NCBI GenBank assembly: GCA_963729995.1
Contig: CAVSPF010000003.1
Location: forward strand, 1,302,001 to 1,366,000
Length of the DNA: 64,000 nt
DNA from: VRUE01 sp963729995
Lineage (GTDB): Bacteria > Actinomycetota > Thermoleophilia > Solirubrobacterales > 70-9
Reading direction: 5' to 3'
Shown here: piece after piece, positions 44,708-53,767 of the stretch
Layout of the letters: each line of letters begins with the position of its first letter
How positions within the stretch are numbered: position 1 is the first letter of the stretch
Made by a program: the position numbers and the translations under genes
Notes under the pieces: model-generated
Databases searched by the model: none
What the model saw: only the letters and a program-made list of their open reading frames with translations
What the model was told of the DNA's origin: nothing

Positions 44708-46216
44708 TTAGGCGATCGCCACGGCGCCGCCGCGACGCGGATCGCCGCCGCCGCTGAGCGCGCCGCTGGCACGGTTGCGCGCCACGGCCTGCACACCGCC
44801 GAAGAAGAGGTTGATCTGCGGCCGGCGGAGAACCGGCATGCCGCGCGCCTCGATCCGGGCCAGCGCCGCCTCGTCGATTCCCGGCTCGGCCTGGACGATC
44901 CCGGCCTCGAAGTGCAGCCGCGGCGCCCGCACCGCTTCGCCGGCGCCCATCCCCTCCTCCACCGCTCGCACGATCGTCTGCAGGATCGCCGAGCGGATCC
45001 GGTTGGAGCCGGCGCTGCCCAGGCCCAGCTCGATCTCGCCGTCGCGCAGCACCACGGTCGGCGCCATCATCGATGGCACCCTGCGACCGGGAGCGATCGC
45101 GTGAAAGCCGAGCGGGTTGAGGTCCTCCTCGCCGAGCATGTTGTTGAGGATCACGCCGGTGCCGGGCACCAGCACGCCCGAGCCGGAGCCGTTCGAGCAG
45201 GTGACGCTGGCGCACATCCCGTCGCCGTCGAGCACCGAGATGTGCGTGGTCGAGCCGAGCAGCTCGCCGGCCGTCAGGTCGAGCCGCACCTGGTCGAGCA
45301 GGCTGGCCTCGAGCCCCTCCCCGTAGAGCGCTTCGGCGAACTCCTTGCCGCGAGCCTGGTTGGCGGCGCCCATCGCGGCGACCAGCTGCTCGGGCCCGCT
45401 GCGCTCGCCCAGCCGCTCCAGCAGGCCGAGGCAATAGGCGATCAGGATCCCGCCGGAGGAGGGCGGCGGGTTGGTCAGCACCTCGGTGCCTCGGAAGGAC
45501 GTCCGGATCGGCCGCCGCGCAACCGCCTCGTATGTCGCCAGGTCGGTCGGGCCCAGCGTGCCGCCTCCCTCCACCGTGAACTCGCTCAGCGCCGCCGCCA
45601 CCTCACCGCGGTAGAAGGGCTCCGCCCCCTCGGCGCCGAACCGTTCGAGCGCCTCGGCCAGCTCCGGAAAGCGGAAGGCATCGCCCTCGCGCAGCGGCCG
45701 ACCACCCGGCGCGTACAGCTCGCGCGTGCCCTCCAGCCGCTCGTGGATCGGCCAGAGGATGTCGAGGATGTAGGCCTGCTCGGCGTTGACCGGGGCGCCG
45801 TCACGGGCGAGGCGGGCGCCGGCGACGGCCAGGTCGGCGAGCGGCGCCGAGCCAAAGCGCTGCATCGCCAGCTCCAGGCCCGCAGCCGTGCCCGGCACCC
45901 CGCAGGAGGCCGGGCCGACGTAGAACGTCTGGATCGTCTCGGGGTCGAAGTGGACCGGGACCGGCACCAGCTCCGCTCCCCGCTCCACCCCGTCCTTCCC
46001 CGGCGCCGCGACGAAGAAGTCGATCAGGACGGCCTCGCCGGCCTCCTCGTGAACCATCATGAAGCCGCCCGCGCCGAATCCGGTCAGCGGGCTCTCGACC
46101 GCGAACGAGGCGAGCACCGCCGCGACCGCTGCGTCGACCGCGTTGCCGCCGTCGCGCAGCACCTGCACGCCGGCCTCGGCGGTGATCGGGTGGCCTGCGG
46201 CAACGACCCCGGTCAT
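44708..46216 (-). CDS. ggt: Gamma-glutamyltransferase family protein
   Basis: Ntn hydrolase that cleaves gamma-glutamyl bonds after self-processing. The 502 residues include GGNAVDAAVAA and GFGAGGFMMVH, the nucleophile Thr at the start of the small subunit (GSTTHISVLDGDG), and SMMAPTVVL. No signal peptide is visible, unlike periplasmic GGTs, so a cytoplasmic place or a cephalosporin acylase-like activity is possible. It lies 11 bases after the ftsZ stop, an unusual position. Confidence 0.9.
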   Translation of the reverse strand: MTGVVAAGHPITAEAGVQVLRDGGNAVDAAVAAVLASFAVESPLTGFGAGGFMMVHEEAGEAVLIDFFVAAPGKDGVERGAELVPVPVHFDPETIQTFYVGPASCGVPGTAAGLELAMQRFGSAPLADLAVAGARLARDGAPVNAEQAYILDILWPIHERLEGTRELYAPGGRPLREGDAFRFPELAEALERFGAEGAEPFYRGEVAAALSEFTVEGGGTLGPTDLATYEAVARRPIRTSFRGTEVLTNPPPSSGGILIAYCLGLLERLGERSGPEQLVAAMGAANQARGKEFAEALYGEGLEASLLDQVRLDLTAGELLGSTTHISVLDGDGMCASVTCSNGSGSGVLVPGTGVILNNMLGEEDLNPLGFHAIAPGRRVPSMMAPTVVLRDGEIELGLGSAGSNRIRSAILQTIVRAVEEGMGAGEAVRAPRLHFEAGIVQAEPGIDEAALARIEARGMPVLRRPQINLFFGGVQAVARNRASGALSGGGDPRRGGAVAIA

Positions 46217-46227
46217 GGGCCGCGAGG

Positions 46228-47580
46228 CTAGCCCGGGAGGAACTCGGGGACGTCGAGAGTGTCCAGCTCGCCGCCGCCTCGGGACCGCGACACCGAGCGG
46301 TCGCGGCCGCCGCCCTTGGTGCGGCGGATCGTCGGCTCCTCAGCACGCCGTGGCGGCCTCGTGCGACCGTCGAAGCGGGTCGCCACGACGGTGACCCAGA
46401 CCTGCTCGCTCAGCTCGTCGTCGATGTTGGCCCCGAAGATGATGTTGGCGTCGGAGTGGGCCGCCTCGCCGACCAGCTTGGCCGCCTCGCTGACCTCGAC
46501 CAGCGAGAGGTCGGAGCCGCCCGTGATCGAGAGCAGGATCGCGCGCGCCCCCTCCATCGACGTCTCGAGCAGGGGCGAGGAGATCGCTTTTTCGGCGGCG
46601 AGCAGCGCCCGGCCCTCGCCGCTGCCCATGCCGATGCCGAGCAGGGCCCGCCCCGCCTCCGACATGATCGTCCGCACGTCGGCGAAGTCGAGGTTGATCA
46701 GCGCCGGCAGCGTCACGAGGTCCGAGATGCCCTGCACGCCCTGCCGCAGCACGTCGTCGGCAACCTGGAAGGCCTCGATCATCGAGGTCTGCTGGTCAAG
46801 CACCTCGAGCAGGCGGTCGTTGGGCACGACGATCAGCGTGTCCACCTCGGCCGCCAGCGTCTCGATTCCCTTGTTGGCCTGATTGCCCCGCCGGCTTCCC
46901 TCGAAGCTGAACGGCTTGGTGACGATCCCGACGGTCAGCGCGCCAATCTCGCGCGCGAGACGGGCGACGACCGGCGCCGCGCCGGTCCCGGTGCCGCCGC
47001 CGGCCCCGGCGGCGATGAAGACCATGTCGGAGCCTTTCAGCAGGCGCTTGATCTTGTCCTGCTCCCCGAAGGCCGAGCTGTGGCCCAGCTCGGGGTCGGC
47101 CCCGGCGCCCAGGCCGCGCGTCTGCTCGTCGCCGATGTGGACGGTGACGTCCGCCACGCAGAGCTGCAGGGACTGAAGGTCCGTGTTGACCGCCATGAAC
47201 TCGACTCCGGGCACGCGCGCCTCGACCATCCGGTTGACCGCGTTGACGCCGGCCCCGCCAACGCCCACGACCCGAATCACGGGCTGATGCGGTACGCCGG
47301 CGACCCGCGGCTCGTACTCCGGTTCCTCGCGGCCGTAGCGAGGGGCGACGGTCACCGGCTCGCTGCGCGGGGGATCGGGCTGCTCGGAGAAGACCCGCTT
47401 GAGGCGGTCCGGAGCCGACTCCGAGGATGGATCCTCCGGCGGCTGAGCCGGAGGGCTGTCCTCTGCGACAGGATCCTCGGACAGCTGCTCTGAAGTCTCG
47501 GGCGGGGCGTCGTCGGAAGTGGAGCGGAAGAGATCGGCGAGGGGACCCTCGCGCATGCTTGCGCGCTTACGACGAGCCAT
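46228..47580 (-). CDS. ftsZ: Cell division protein FtsZ with long N-terminal extension
   Basis: Tubulin-like GTPase that forms the division ring. The GTPase core begins near residue 100 (IRVVGVGGAGVNAVNRM); GGGTGTG is at 194-200 and the T7-loop residues N296, D298 and D301 are present. The C-terminal DVPEFLPG is a normal partner-binding peptide. The ~95-residue Pro/Glu/Ser-rich N-terminus is unusual, since FtsZ normally has only 10-15 residues before the core. The ATG overlaps the parA end by 14 bases. It is not beside a dcw cluster. Confidence 0.94.
   Translation of the reverse strand: MARRKRASMREGPLADLFRSTSDDAPPETSEQLSEDPVAEDSPPAQPPEDPSSESAPDRLKRVFSEQPDPPRSEPVTVAPRYGREEPEYEPRVAGVPHQPVIRVVGVGGAGVNAVNRMVEARVPGVEFMAVNTDLQSLQLCVADVTVHIGDEQTRGLGAGADPELGHSSAFGEQDKIKRLLKGSDMVFIAAGAGGGTGTGAAPVVARLAREIGALTVGIVTKPFSFEGSRRGNQANKGIETLAAEVDTLIVVPNDRLLEVLDQQTSMIEAFQVADDVLRQGVQGISDLVTLPALINLDFADVRTIMSEAGRALLGIGMGSGEGRALLAAEKAISSPLLETSMEGARAILLSITGGSDLSLVEVSEAAKLVGEAAHSDANIIFGANIDDELSEQVWVTVVATRFDGRTRPPRRAEEPTIRRTKGGGRDRSVSRSRGGGELDTLDVPEFLPG
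47434..47480. repeat. 47-bp repeat copy in the ftsZ N-terminal extension
   Basis: This segment matches 48530-48576 in parA at 42 of 47 positions, in the same orientation and in the same reading frame (both read VAE-D/G-SPPA-Q/H-PPE). It contains an inverted repeat around CCGGCGG/CCGGAGG. Both copies are in disordered extensions. Confidence 0.85.
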
Positions 47581-48709
47581 TCGCCAAGACCTCCTTCGCC
47601 AGTTCGCGGTAGTAGCCCGCGGCGCTGCTGCCCGAATCGTACTTGAGCACGCTGGCGCCCTTCACGGGGGCCTCGGCAAATTTGATCGCCTTCTTGATCC
47701 GCGACTTGAAGACCAGCTCGCCGAAGTTCTCCTCGAGGATTTCCACCGCCTCCTTGGCGTGGACGGTGCGCGAATCGAGCATGGTCGGCAGGATGCCCTC
47801 GATCTTGACGTCCGGGTTGAGGTTGTCCTGGATCATCTTCAGCGTGTTCTGAAGCTGGACCAGCCCGCGCATCGACAGATACTCGCACTGGACGGGGACG
47901 ATCACCTTGCTTGCCGCGGTCAGGGCGTTGATCGTCAGCAGCCCGAGGCTCGGCGGCGTGTCGATGCAGATGAAGTCGTAGTCGCCGCTGACCTCCTTCA
48001 GCGCCTTCTCGAGCGAGCGCTCGCGGCCGATCTTGGTGCTCATCGCGATCTCGGCTCCGGCCAGGTCGATCGAGGAGACCGCGATGTCGATCTCGCGGTG
48101 CTGGACGATCTCGCTGATCGGCATGTCGTGGACGAGCACGTCGTAGAGGCTCTTCTCCACCTTGTCCGGATCGATCCCCTGGCTCATCGTCAGGTTGCCC
48201 TGCGGGTCGAGGTCGATGCAGAGCACACGATGGCCGGACTCGGCGAAGGCGACGGCCAGGTTGAGGGTCGTGGTCGTCTTCGCGACCCCGCCCTTCTGGT
48301 TCGCAAACGCGATCACCTCGGCCTGCTTGACCGCCACCTCCGGCGCCGCCTCCTCGGCGGGAGCCTCGTGCCGGCTGGGCACGAGCAAGTCGCCAGGCAT
48401 GAACCTCTCAGCCTTCTCCTCCACCTTCTCAGCTTTTGCTGCCTCGGCAACCGGCGCAGCGCTGCTTGCGCGCGACTCCTCCGCGGATGCCCCGTTACTC
48501 CCACCCGCGGGTGGCGTGGAGGGTCGTCCCTCCGGCGGGTGAGCCGGAGGGCTGCCCTCCGCGACAGGACCCGCGGGCGCGCGGCTGCTGGCATCCGCGG
48601 ATGGGGTCTCGGGAACGGCTTCCTCCATCCCCTTCAACTCCTCGACGATCGGATGCGGCTCTTCGACCACGACGGGCGCGGACTTGCTCTTGCGGCTTAG
48701 GAATCCCAT
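47567..48709 (-). CDS. parA: ParA/Soj family ATPase with disordered N-terminus
   Basis: Deviant Walker A ATPase for chromosome or cargo positioning. The core starts near residue 128 with FANQKGGVAKTTTTLN, then CIDLDPQGNLTMSQG and IDTPPSLGLLTINAL. The first ~125 residues are low-complexity Pro/Ala/Glu and share a repeat with the FtsZ extension. No parB is adjacent. It leads a minus-strand operon parA-ftsZ-ggt-cyclase, so it may help place the division ring rather than, or as well as, the chromosome. Confidence 0.9.
   Translation of the reverse strand: MGFLSRKSKSAPVVVEEPHPIVEELKGMEEAVPETPSADASSRAPAGPVAEGSPPAHPPEGRPSTPPAGGSNGASAEESRASSAAPVAEAAKAEKVEEKAERFMPGDLLVPSRHEAPAEEAAPEVAVKQAEVIAFANQKGGVAKTTTTLNLAVAFAESGHRVLCIDLDPQGNLTMSQGIDPDKVEKSLYDVLVHDMPISEIVQHREIDIAVSSIDLAGAEIAMSTKIGRERSLEKALKEVSGDYDFICIDTPPSLGLLTINALTAASKVIVPVQCEYLSMRGLVQLQNTLKMIQDNLNPDVKIEGILPTMLDSRTVHAKEAVEILEENFGELVFKSRIKKAIKFAEAPVKGASVLKYDSGSSAAGYYRELAKEVLANGSS
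48530..48576. repeat. 47-bp repeat copy in the parA N-terminal extension
   Basis: Partner of 47434-47480 (42/47 identical). Here the palindrome CCCTCCGGC-N6-GCCGGAGGG is perfect over 9 bp. Confidence 0.85.
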
Positions 48710-48783
48710 TGCGCGGGTATTCGCATGAGCCCTGGCTTTTCCTGCCGAGCCCAGAAATTGCTAGGAATCAACCGATTCCGGAT

Positions 48784-49695
48784 CTGATCGACAAGCGGTT
48801 GGTCTTCGTGACCGGCAAGGGAGGCGTCGGCAAGACCACCGTCGCCGTCGCGCTTGGCCTGCGCGCCGCCGGCGAAGGAAAGCGGACGATCGTCTGCGAG
48901 GTCGCCTCTCAGGAAAACACCTCGCGGATCTTCGCCCACGCCGAGGTTGGCTTCCACGAGGTCGAGATGGCGGAGAACCTCTGGGCGATCTCGATCGACC
49001 CGGACGAGTCGATGCGCGAGTACGTGCTGCTCCAGCTCAAGGTCCGCGCGATGCGCGACCTGCTCTTCCGCAGCCGCATCTTCAACTACCTCGCGGCCGC
49101 CACCCCGGGCCTCAAGGAGCTGGTCACGATCGGCAAGATCTGGGAGCTGGCCCAGCTCGACCGCAAGGTGAAGCGGGGGCGGAAATATGACCTGGTGATC
49201 GTCGACGCACCGGCCACCGGGCACGGGATCGGCTTCCTGCAGACGCCGCGCACCTTCGCCGCCATCGCCCGCGTCGGCCCGATCCACGCCCAGGCGCGAA
49301 CGCTGGACCGGTTCATCACCGATCACGACCACACCGGGACGGCGATCGTCGCCCTGCCGGAGGAGATGCCCGTCAACGAGTCGGCCGCGCTGGAGCACGA
49401 CCTCCGGACCGAGGTTGGGGTGGCAGTCGATCGCGTCTATCTGAACGGCCTCTACCCGGAGCGCTTCTCCAAGGACGAGGTGGAGCGCCTGGGCGAGCTC
49501 GCCGCCGGCCAGAACGGCCTGGTGCGAGCCGCGGCGCGCGCGGCACTCTCCGAGCACAGCCGCGCCCGCTCCCAGCGCGCCCAGCTCTCCCGCCTGCGCC
49601 GCCGCGTCGAGACACCGGTCAAGACGCTCCCCTTCCTCTTCGAGCCCGAGCTCGGGGTTGAGGCGGCGCGCCGGCTCGCGGAGAGGCTGCGCTGA
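48784..49695 (+). CDS. ArsA/GET3-family ATPase, Rv3679-like (first of pair)
   Basis: P-loop ATPase with VTGKGGVGKTTVAVALGLRAA (Walker A), switch DAPATGHGIGFLQTP and VYLNGLYPERFS. About 300 residues. Mycobacterial Rv3679-Rv3680 form such a pair and were linked to cell-envelope and metabolite tolerance. The start is unsure: CTG at 48784 is used here, TTG at 48799 is an alternative, and an ATT at 48775 follows AGGAATCAACCG. It diverges from parA. Its TGA overlaps the ATG of the next gene. Confidence 0.85.
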   Translation: MIDKRLVFVTGKGGVGKTTVAVALGLRAAGEGKRTIVCEVASQENTSRIFAHAEVGFHEVEMAENLWAISIDPDESMREYVLLQLKVRAMRDLLFRSRIFNYLAAATPGLKELVTIGKIWELAQLDRKVKRGRKYDLVIVDAPATGHGIGFLQTPRTFAAIARVGPIHAQARTLDRFITDHDHTGTAIVALPEEMPVNESAALEHDLRTEVGVAVDRVYLNGLYPERFSKDEVERLGELAAGQNGLVRAAARAALSEHSRARSQRAQLSRLRRRVETPVKTLPFLFEPELGVEAARRLAERLR

Positions 49696-50846
49696 TGCCC
49701 ACGGTCGACGGCATCCTCGAGGGCAAGCGGATCTGCATCTGCGCCGGCTCGGGCGGGGTCGGCAAGACGACCACCGCGGCGGCGATCGCCACCGGGATGG
49801 CGGCTCGCGGGCTGACGGTGTGCGTGCTGACGATCGACCCGGCGAAGCGGCTCGCCGACTCGCTCGGCCTGCGCGAGCTCGGCAACGAGGCGACGCGGGT
49901 CGACCCGAAGCTGTTCGAGCGCCAGGGGGTCGAGATGAAGGGGGAGCTGTGGGCGATGATGCTCGACGCCAAGGCGACCTTCGACGAGCTGGTCGCCCGC
50001 CAGGCGCCCGACGAGGAGGCCCGCGACCGCGTCCTCGGCAACCGCGTCTACCAGCAGATCTCCAACGCGCTGGCGGGCTCGCAGGAGTACATGGCGATGG
50101 AGAAGCTCTTCGAGCTGCACACCGAGGGCCGCTTCGACCTGCTCGTCCTCGACACCCCGCCGACCCGCAACGCGCTCGACTTCCTCGACGCGCCGCGGCG
50201 CCTCACCCAGTTCATCGAAGGCCGCTCGCTGCGCGTCTTCATGCGCCCGACCGGCCTGGCGGCCCGCCTCGCCGGCCGCGGCGCCACGGTGGCGCTCAGC
50301 GTCTTCAAGCGGATCGTCGGCTTCGACCTGCTCGCCGACCTGGCCGAGTTCTTCAACGCCTTCAGCGGCATGGTCGACGGCTTCCAGGCGCGCGCCAAAC
50401 GGGTCAACAGCCTGCTCGCCGATCGCCGCACCTGCTTCCTCGTCGTCTGCGGCCCGCAGGGGGAGCCGATCGACGAGGCCGTCTACTTCCACCGCAAGCT
50501 GGTCGAGGCGAAGCTGCCCTTCGGCGGCGTCATCGTCAACAAGGTGCACTACCCGGCCGAGCGGCTGCGCGGCGACAAGGTCGACCTGCCGGCCACCCTC
50601 GCCGAGCGCCTCGGCGACGAGGACCTGGCGCGGCGAGTCGCCGCGAACTTCGCCGACTACCAGGCCCTGGCCGAGCGCGACGCCCGCAACATCGAGCACC
50701 TCGCCGCCGAGCTGCGAACCAAGGGCGTGATCCGCGTCCCCTACCTGGACGAGGACGTCCACGACCTCGCCGGCCTCGCCGAGATCAACCGCTACCTCTT
50801 CGCAAACAGCACCGAGCGCCAGGCAATCGCCGCCGGCCGCGCCTGA
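49695..50846 (+). CDS. ArsA/GET3-family ATPase, Rv3680-like (second of pair)
   Basis: A 383-residue partner of the preceding ATPase. Walker A is CAGSGGVGKTTTAAAIATGMAA, followed by VLTIDPAKRLADSLGL (ArsA-type P-loop partner Asp), the switch LVLDTPPTRNALDFLDAP, and GGVIVNKVHYP. TGATG overlap with the first gene implies equal, coupled synthesis, consistent with a heteromeric ATPase. No tail-anchored-protein receptor or arsenite pump is nearby. Confidence 0.9.
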   Translation: MPTVDGILEGKRICICAGSGGVGKTTTAAAIATGMAARGLTVCVLTIDPAKRLADSLGLRELGNEATRVDPKLFERQGVEMKGELWAMMLDAKATFDELVARQAPDEEARDRVLGNRVYQQISNALAGSQEYMAMEKLFELHTEGRFDLLVLDTPPTRNALDFLDAPRRLTQFIEGRSLRVFMRPTGLAARLAGRGATVALSVFKRIVGFDLLADLAEFFNAFSGMVDGFQARAKRVNSLLADRRTCFLVVCGPQGEPIDEAVYFHRKLVEAKLPFGGVIVNKVHYPAERLRGDKVDLPATLAERLGDEDLARRVAANFADYQALAERDARNIEHLAAELRTKGVIRVPYLDEDVHDLAGLAEINRYLFANSTERQAIAAGRA

Positions 50847-50864
50847 CGGCGACCGCGCTCGCGC

Positions 50865-52823
50865 CTACTTCCTTCTTGCCGCTTTGCCCTTGCCCTTCAG
50901 CGTCAGCTTCTGGTTGACGGCGATCGCCTGCCCGGCGCGGTTCCGGGACCGGCCGGCGGCCATGACCCGCAGCCTGTGGCTCCTCTTCCCCTCGAGCAGG
51001 GCGAGGCCCTTGCGCGTGAGCTTGAAGTTCAGCCGGCCGGTCTTCCCGCCCGCGATCGTTCCCTTGGCGGCGCCGATCTGCACGCCGTGCTTCTTCTTCG
51101 CGGCGCTGCGCGAGGCCGCAGGGCCCAGCAACAGCGCGAGGGTGGCTCTGCATTCGTCGGTCGGCACGTTGAGGCACTTCGCCGGCGCCACGCCCTTGCC
51201 GGTCTTCAGGTTGATCGTCACCGTGCGGGAGAGCAGCTGGAGCGTGGCCAGCCCGGAGGTCTTCACGGGAGGGGCGGGTGGGGGGACGAGCTCGAACGCG
51301 CCGATGTCGCAGGCGGGGCCCTGCGGGCGCGTCACCCCGCGCTGATCGGTGGCCGCACAGGCCGCATCGCCCGCGTCGATCGCGGGGCTGCCTGGGTTGA
51401 GCGCCAGCGTTTCGGTCGGCCCTCCGTTGTCGGCCAGCGCCGCAAGCAGCGGGTTGGTTTTCACCTTGTCGCCAGCGGCATGGAAGTTGCACTGGTCGAG
51501 GCTGTCGATGTTGTGCCCCGCCGACTGCACCCCGCTGCCGAAGCAGTTCTCGAAGCCGCTCGCTCCGGCGCCGCCCGAGACGATCGAATCGCGCAGGCTC
51601 AGCACGCTGCCGCCGCTGCCGCTGTCCCATAGGTTCCCGCCCTGGTCGCTCGCCCCGCTGCCCGACGCGACGTTGCCGCTGATGGTCGAGCTGAGGACGT
51701 CGAGGCGCGCGCCGCCAGAGTGGAAGATCCCCGCTCCGTCGTTCCCAGTCGGCGACGTGGCGCGGTTGGCGGCAATGGTGGTGTTCACGATCTTCTGCAG
51801 GTCGGTCGCTTCGCCATCCATGTAGAGGCCGCCGCCGTCGGCAAAGACCGAGCTTTCTGCGACGTTATTCGCCACCAGGCTCCGTTCCAGCGTGAAGCTC
51901 CCTTGCGGGAGGGCAAAGATCCCACCGGCGTCCGCGATCGCCCCCCCGACTGCCCTGTTCCCCCTCACGGTGCTGTCGACGATGGTCAGGTCTGTCGCGC
52001 TCGCGGAGATCCCGGCCGCCTCGGGAATTCCGCCGGTCGCGGTGTCGATCGCCCGGTTGCCGTCGACCAGAACCCGCGTAAGCGTGACGCTCGCGCCATG
52101 TGCAGTCGTGGCGGTGCTGTACAACCCGCCCGCCTCCGGGATACCGCTATTGCCGCTGGTCACATTGCCCGAGAGGACGGAATCCGTGAGGTCGACTTTG
52201 CCGTTTTCGTTGGCCAGTCCCGCCCCGCCTGGGATGCCCCCTTCGGGGAGCGTGTTGGCGTGGTTGCCCACGATCGTGGTGTTGGACACATGCAGCGTGC
52301 CGGAGTTGAAGATCCCGCCGCCCTCCGGTATCAGCCCGGTGTTGTTGGCCGGGACGACGGCGTTGCCGCGAACGACCACGTTGCTGAGCGAGAGCGTTCC
52401 GGCATTGAGGATCCCGCCGCCATGCGCCTGCGGCGAGCTGGTGCCGGCGACCCTGCCGTTTTCCACGGCGAGGCCGGCGATGTTCGCGATCACGCCCACT
52501 TCGACGTTGAAGACCCGCGACAGGGCGTCCCCTTCGACCACCGTGGCGGCGGGGCCCGCGCCGTCGATGGTCACGCTTTTCTGCAGCTGCAGTTCGCCAG
52601 AGGTGAGCGTGTAGAGGCCGGCCGGAACGTTGATCGTGTCACCGCCGCCGCCCGCGTTGACGGCGGCGATCGCCTGCCGCAGCGTGCACGACGCCGGCAG
52701 GCACGTGCCGCTGCTGGAGTCGCTGTCCGTGGTCACATTGAAGGTGGCCGCGCTCGCCGCCGCGGGCAGGAGCATCGGCAAGGCGAGGGCGCAGCCCAAA
52801 AGGCGGCAGATCCAACGTGGCAC
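50865..52823 (-). CDS. Secreted parallel beta-helix protein with CSLREA-like start
   Basis: A 652-residue exported protein. A signal peptide (MPRWICRLLGCALALPML..., Ala-rich cleavage region near residue 25) precedes a CSLREA-type motif CTLRQAIAAVNAG. Residues ~60-450 are repeated short strands typical of right-handed beta-helix (repeated GGGI/GGLY and N-ladder pattern), then a segment NPGSPAIDAGD (choice-of-anchor Q type) and a basic Lys-rich C-terminus with beta-sandwich-like strands. It may bind carbohydrate or act at the surface. No catalytic residues were recognised. Confidence 0.8.
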   Translation of the reverse strand: MPRWICRLLGCALALPMLLPAAASAATFNVTTDSDSSSGTCLPASCTLRQAIAAVNAGGGGDTINVPAGLYTLTSGELQLQKSVTIDGAGPAATVVEGDALSRVFNVEVGVIANIAGLAVENGRVAGTSSPQAHGGGILNAGTLSLSNVVVRGNAVVPANNTGLIPEGGGIFNSGTLHVSNTTIVGNHANTLPEGGIPGGAGLANENGKVDLTDSVLSGNVTSGNSGIPEAGGLYSTATTAHGASVTLTRVLVDGNRAIDTATGGIPEAAGISASATDLTIVDSTVRGNRAVGGAIADAGGIFALPQGSFTLERSLVANNVAESSVFADGGGLYMDGEATDLQKIVNTTIAANRATSPTGNDGAGIFHSGGARLDVLSSTISGNVASGSGASDQGGNLWDSGSGGSVLSLRDSIVSGGAGASGFENCFGSGVQSAGHNIDSLDQCNFHAAGDKVKTNPLLAALADNGGPTETLALNPGSPAIDAGDAACAATDQRGVTRPQGPACDIGAFELVPPPAPPVKTSGLATLQLLSRTVTINLKTGKGVAPAKCLNVPTDECRATLALLLGPAASRSAAKKKHGVQIGAAKGTIAGGKTGRLNFKLTRKGLALLEGKRSHRLRVMAAGRSRNRAGQAIAVNQKLTLKGKGKAARRK

Positions 52824-53009
52824 AGGCGAGTCCTACACGCCAGCCGGCGATAAGTCAAACGGTGCCCGCCGAGCCACGGTCGATTGGCCGGAAACCCACG
52901 ACATACGTGGGAAATCGGCCCGTCGGCGGAGAGAGGGGTTAACTTGGCGCGTATCGATTCGCGCGCGCCGCTCGACGTCGCTGCTGCCGGCGGGTCCGCC
53001 CGTCAGCGG
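52824..53009. other. Intergenic region upstream of the secreted protein, with gene fragment
   Basis: 186 bases with no supported gene. It should hold the promoter of the secreted protein gene, and its part at 52951-52994 is a near-copy of a stretch inside the 550-residue protein gene. An imperfect inverted repeat (CCCACGACATACGTGGG) lies at about 52896-52912. Confidence 0.5.
52951..52994. repeat. 44-bp direct repeat, left copy flanking the HEPN/MNT pair
   Basis: 42 of 44 bases match 53862-53905 in the same orientation. Here the sequence is non-coding; the right copy is coding (PAGGSDVERRARIDT near the end of the 550-residue protein). The two copies bracket the toxin-antitoxin genes. Confidence 0.9.
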
Positions 53010-53381
53010 TCAGCAGGAGTCCCGCTCCTTGTCCTTGGACTCCTCGTCGGAGAGCTCGTCAAGCAAGCTGGCTATCCGGTCCCGTGCAGCGGACAACTCG
53101 GAGTCCACCACTTCCCAGACGAGGGTGAGGTCGACACCGAAGTAGTCGTGGATCAGCTTGTCGCGCATGCCGGCCATCTCGCGCCACGGCACATCGGGCG
53201 CACGCTCGCGCAAGTCCCCCGAAACTCGCTTTGATGCCTCGCCGAGGATCTCCATGTTGCGCAGGACGGCGTCTTGGATCATCGAATCGGCGAGGAAGGC
53301 GTCGCGGCCCTCCTTGGTGTAGGAGAGGATGCGATCGACGGCGTCGCGGATGTGGAGCAGGTAGGCCCGCTCGTCCTTCAA
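53010..53381 (-). CDS. HEPN-domain (HepT-like) toxin
   Basis: A 123-residue all-helical protein. The catalytic RX4-6H motif of HEPN ribonucleases is present as RDKLIHDYFGVD. N-terminal MKDERAYLLHIRDAVDRIL is the usual DUF86 start. It overlaps the MNT gene by 4 bases. HepT toxins cleave RNA and are silenced by AMPylation by the partner MntA. Confidence 0.9.
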   Translation of the reverse strand: MKDERAYLLHIRDAVDRILSYTKEGRDAFLADSMIQDAVLRNMEILGEASKRVSGDLRERAPDVPWREMAGMRDKLIHDYFGVDLTLVWEVVDSELSAARDRIASLLDELSDEESKDKERDSC

Positions 53382-53680
53382 AGCGGGACCGCCTCAGCGA
53401 GGATGCGATCGCGCAGGTAGGGCGATAGGCCGTTCTCGCTGAGGACGTCGACCTCGATCCCGAGCGCGTCCTGCAGCTCGTTGGAGAGGGCGATCAGGTC
53501 GAACAGGTTGCGATCCCCGGCCATCTCGACGAGGAGGTCGAGATCGTGGGCGTTTGCCTCGCCTCGACTGGCCGAGCCGAAGACACGGACATTGCGGGCA
53601 CCATGTTCTGAGGCGATGCGTGCGATGTCATCGCGGGCCTGGATACGAGCAAGGACTACGGAGTTGGATCGATGGGTCAT
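53378..53680 (-). CDS. MNT-domain nucleotidyltransferase antitoxin (MntA-like)
   Basis: A 100-residue minimal nucleotidyltransferase with the motif GSASRGEANAHDLDLLV (GSx10DxD), the metal-binding aspartates. It would AMPylate a tyrosine of the HEPN toxin next to it. Start MTHRSNSVVLARIQARDDIARI. Confidence 0.9.
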   Translation of the reverse strand: MTHRSNSVVLARIQARDDIARIASEHGARNVRVFGSASRGEANAHDLDLLVEMAGDRNLFDLIALSNELQDALGIEVDVLSENGLSPYLRDRILAEAVPL

Positions 53681-53767
53681 CGATGCTCATGGTACGAAGT
53701 CGATCGGCAGGGATCGGATCGCGACGACATATCGGGGGTCCTGGCGAGGAGCTGCGGGGAACGGAGG

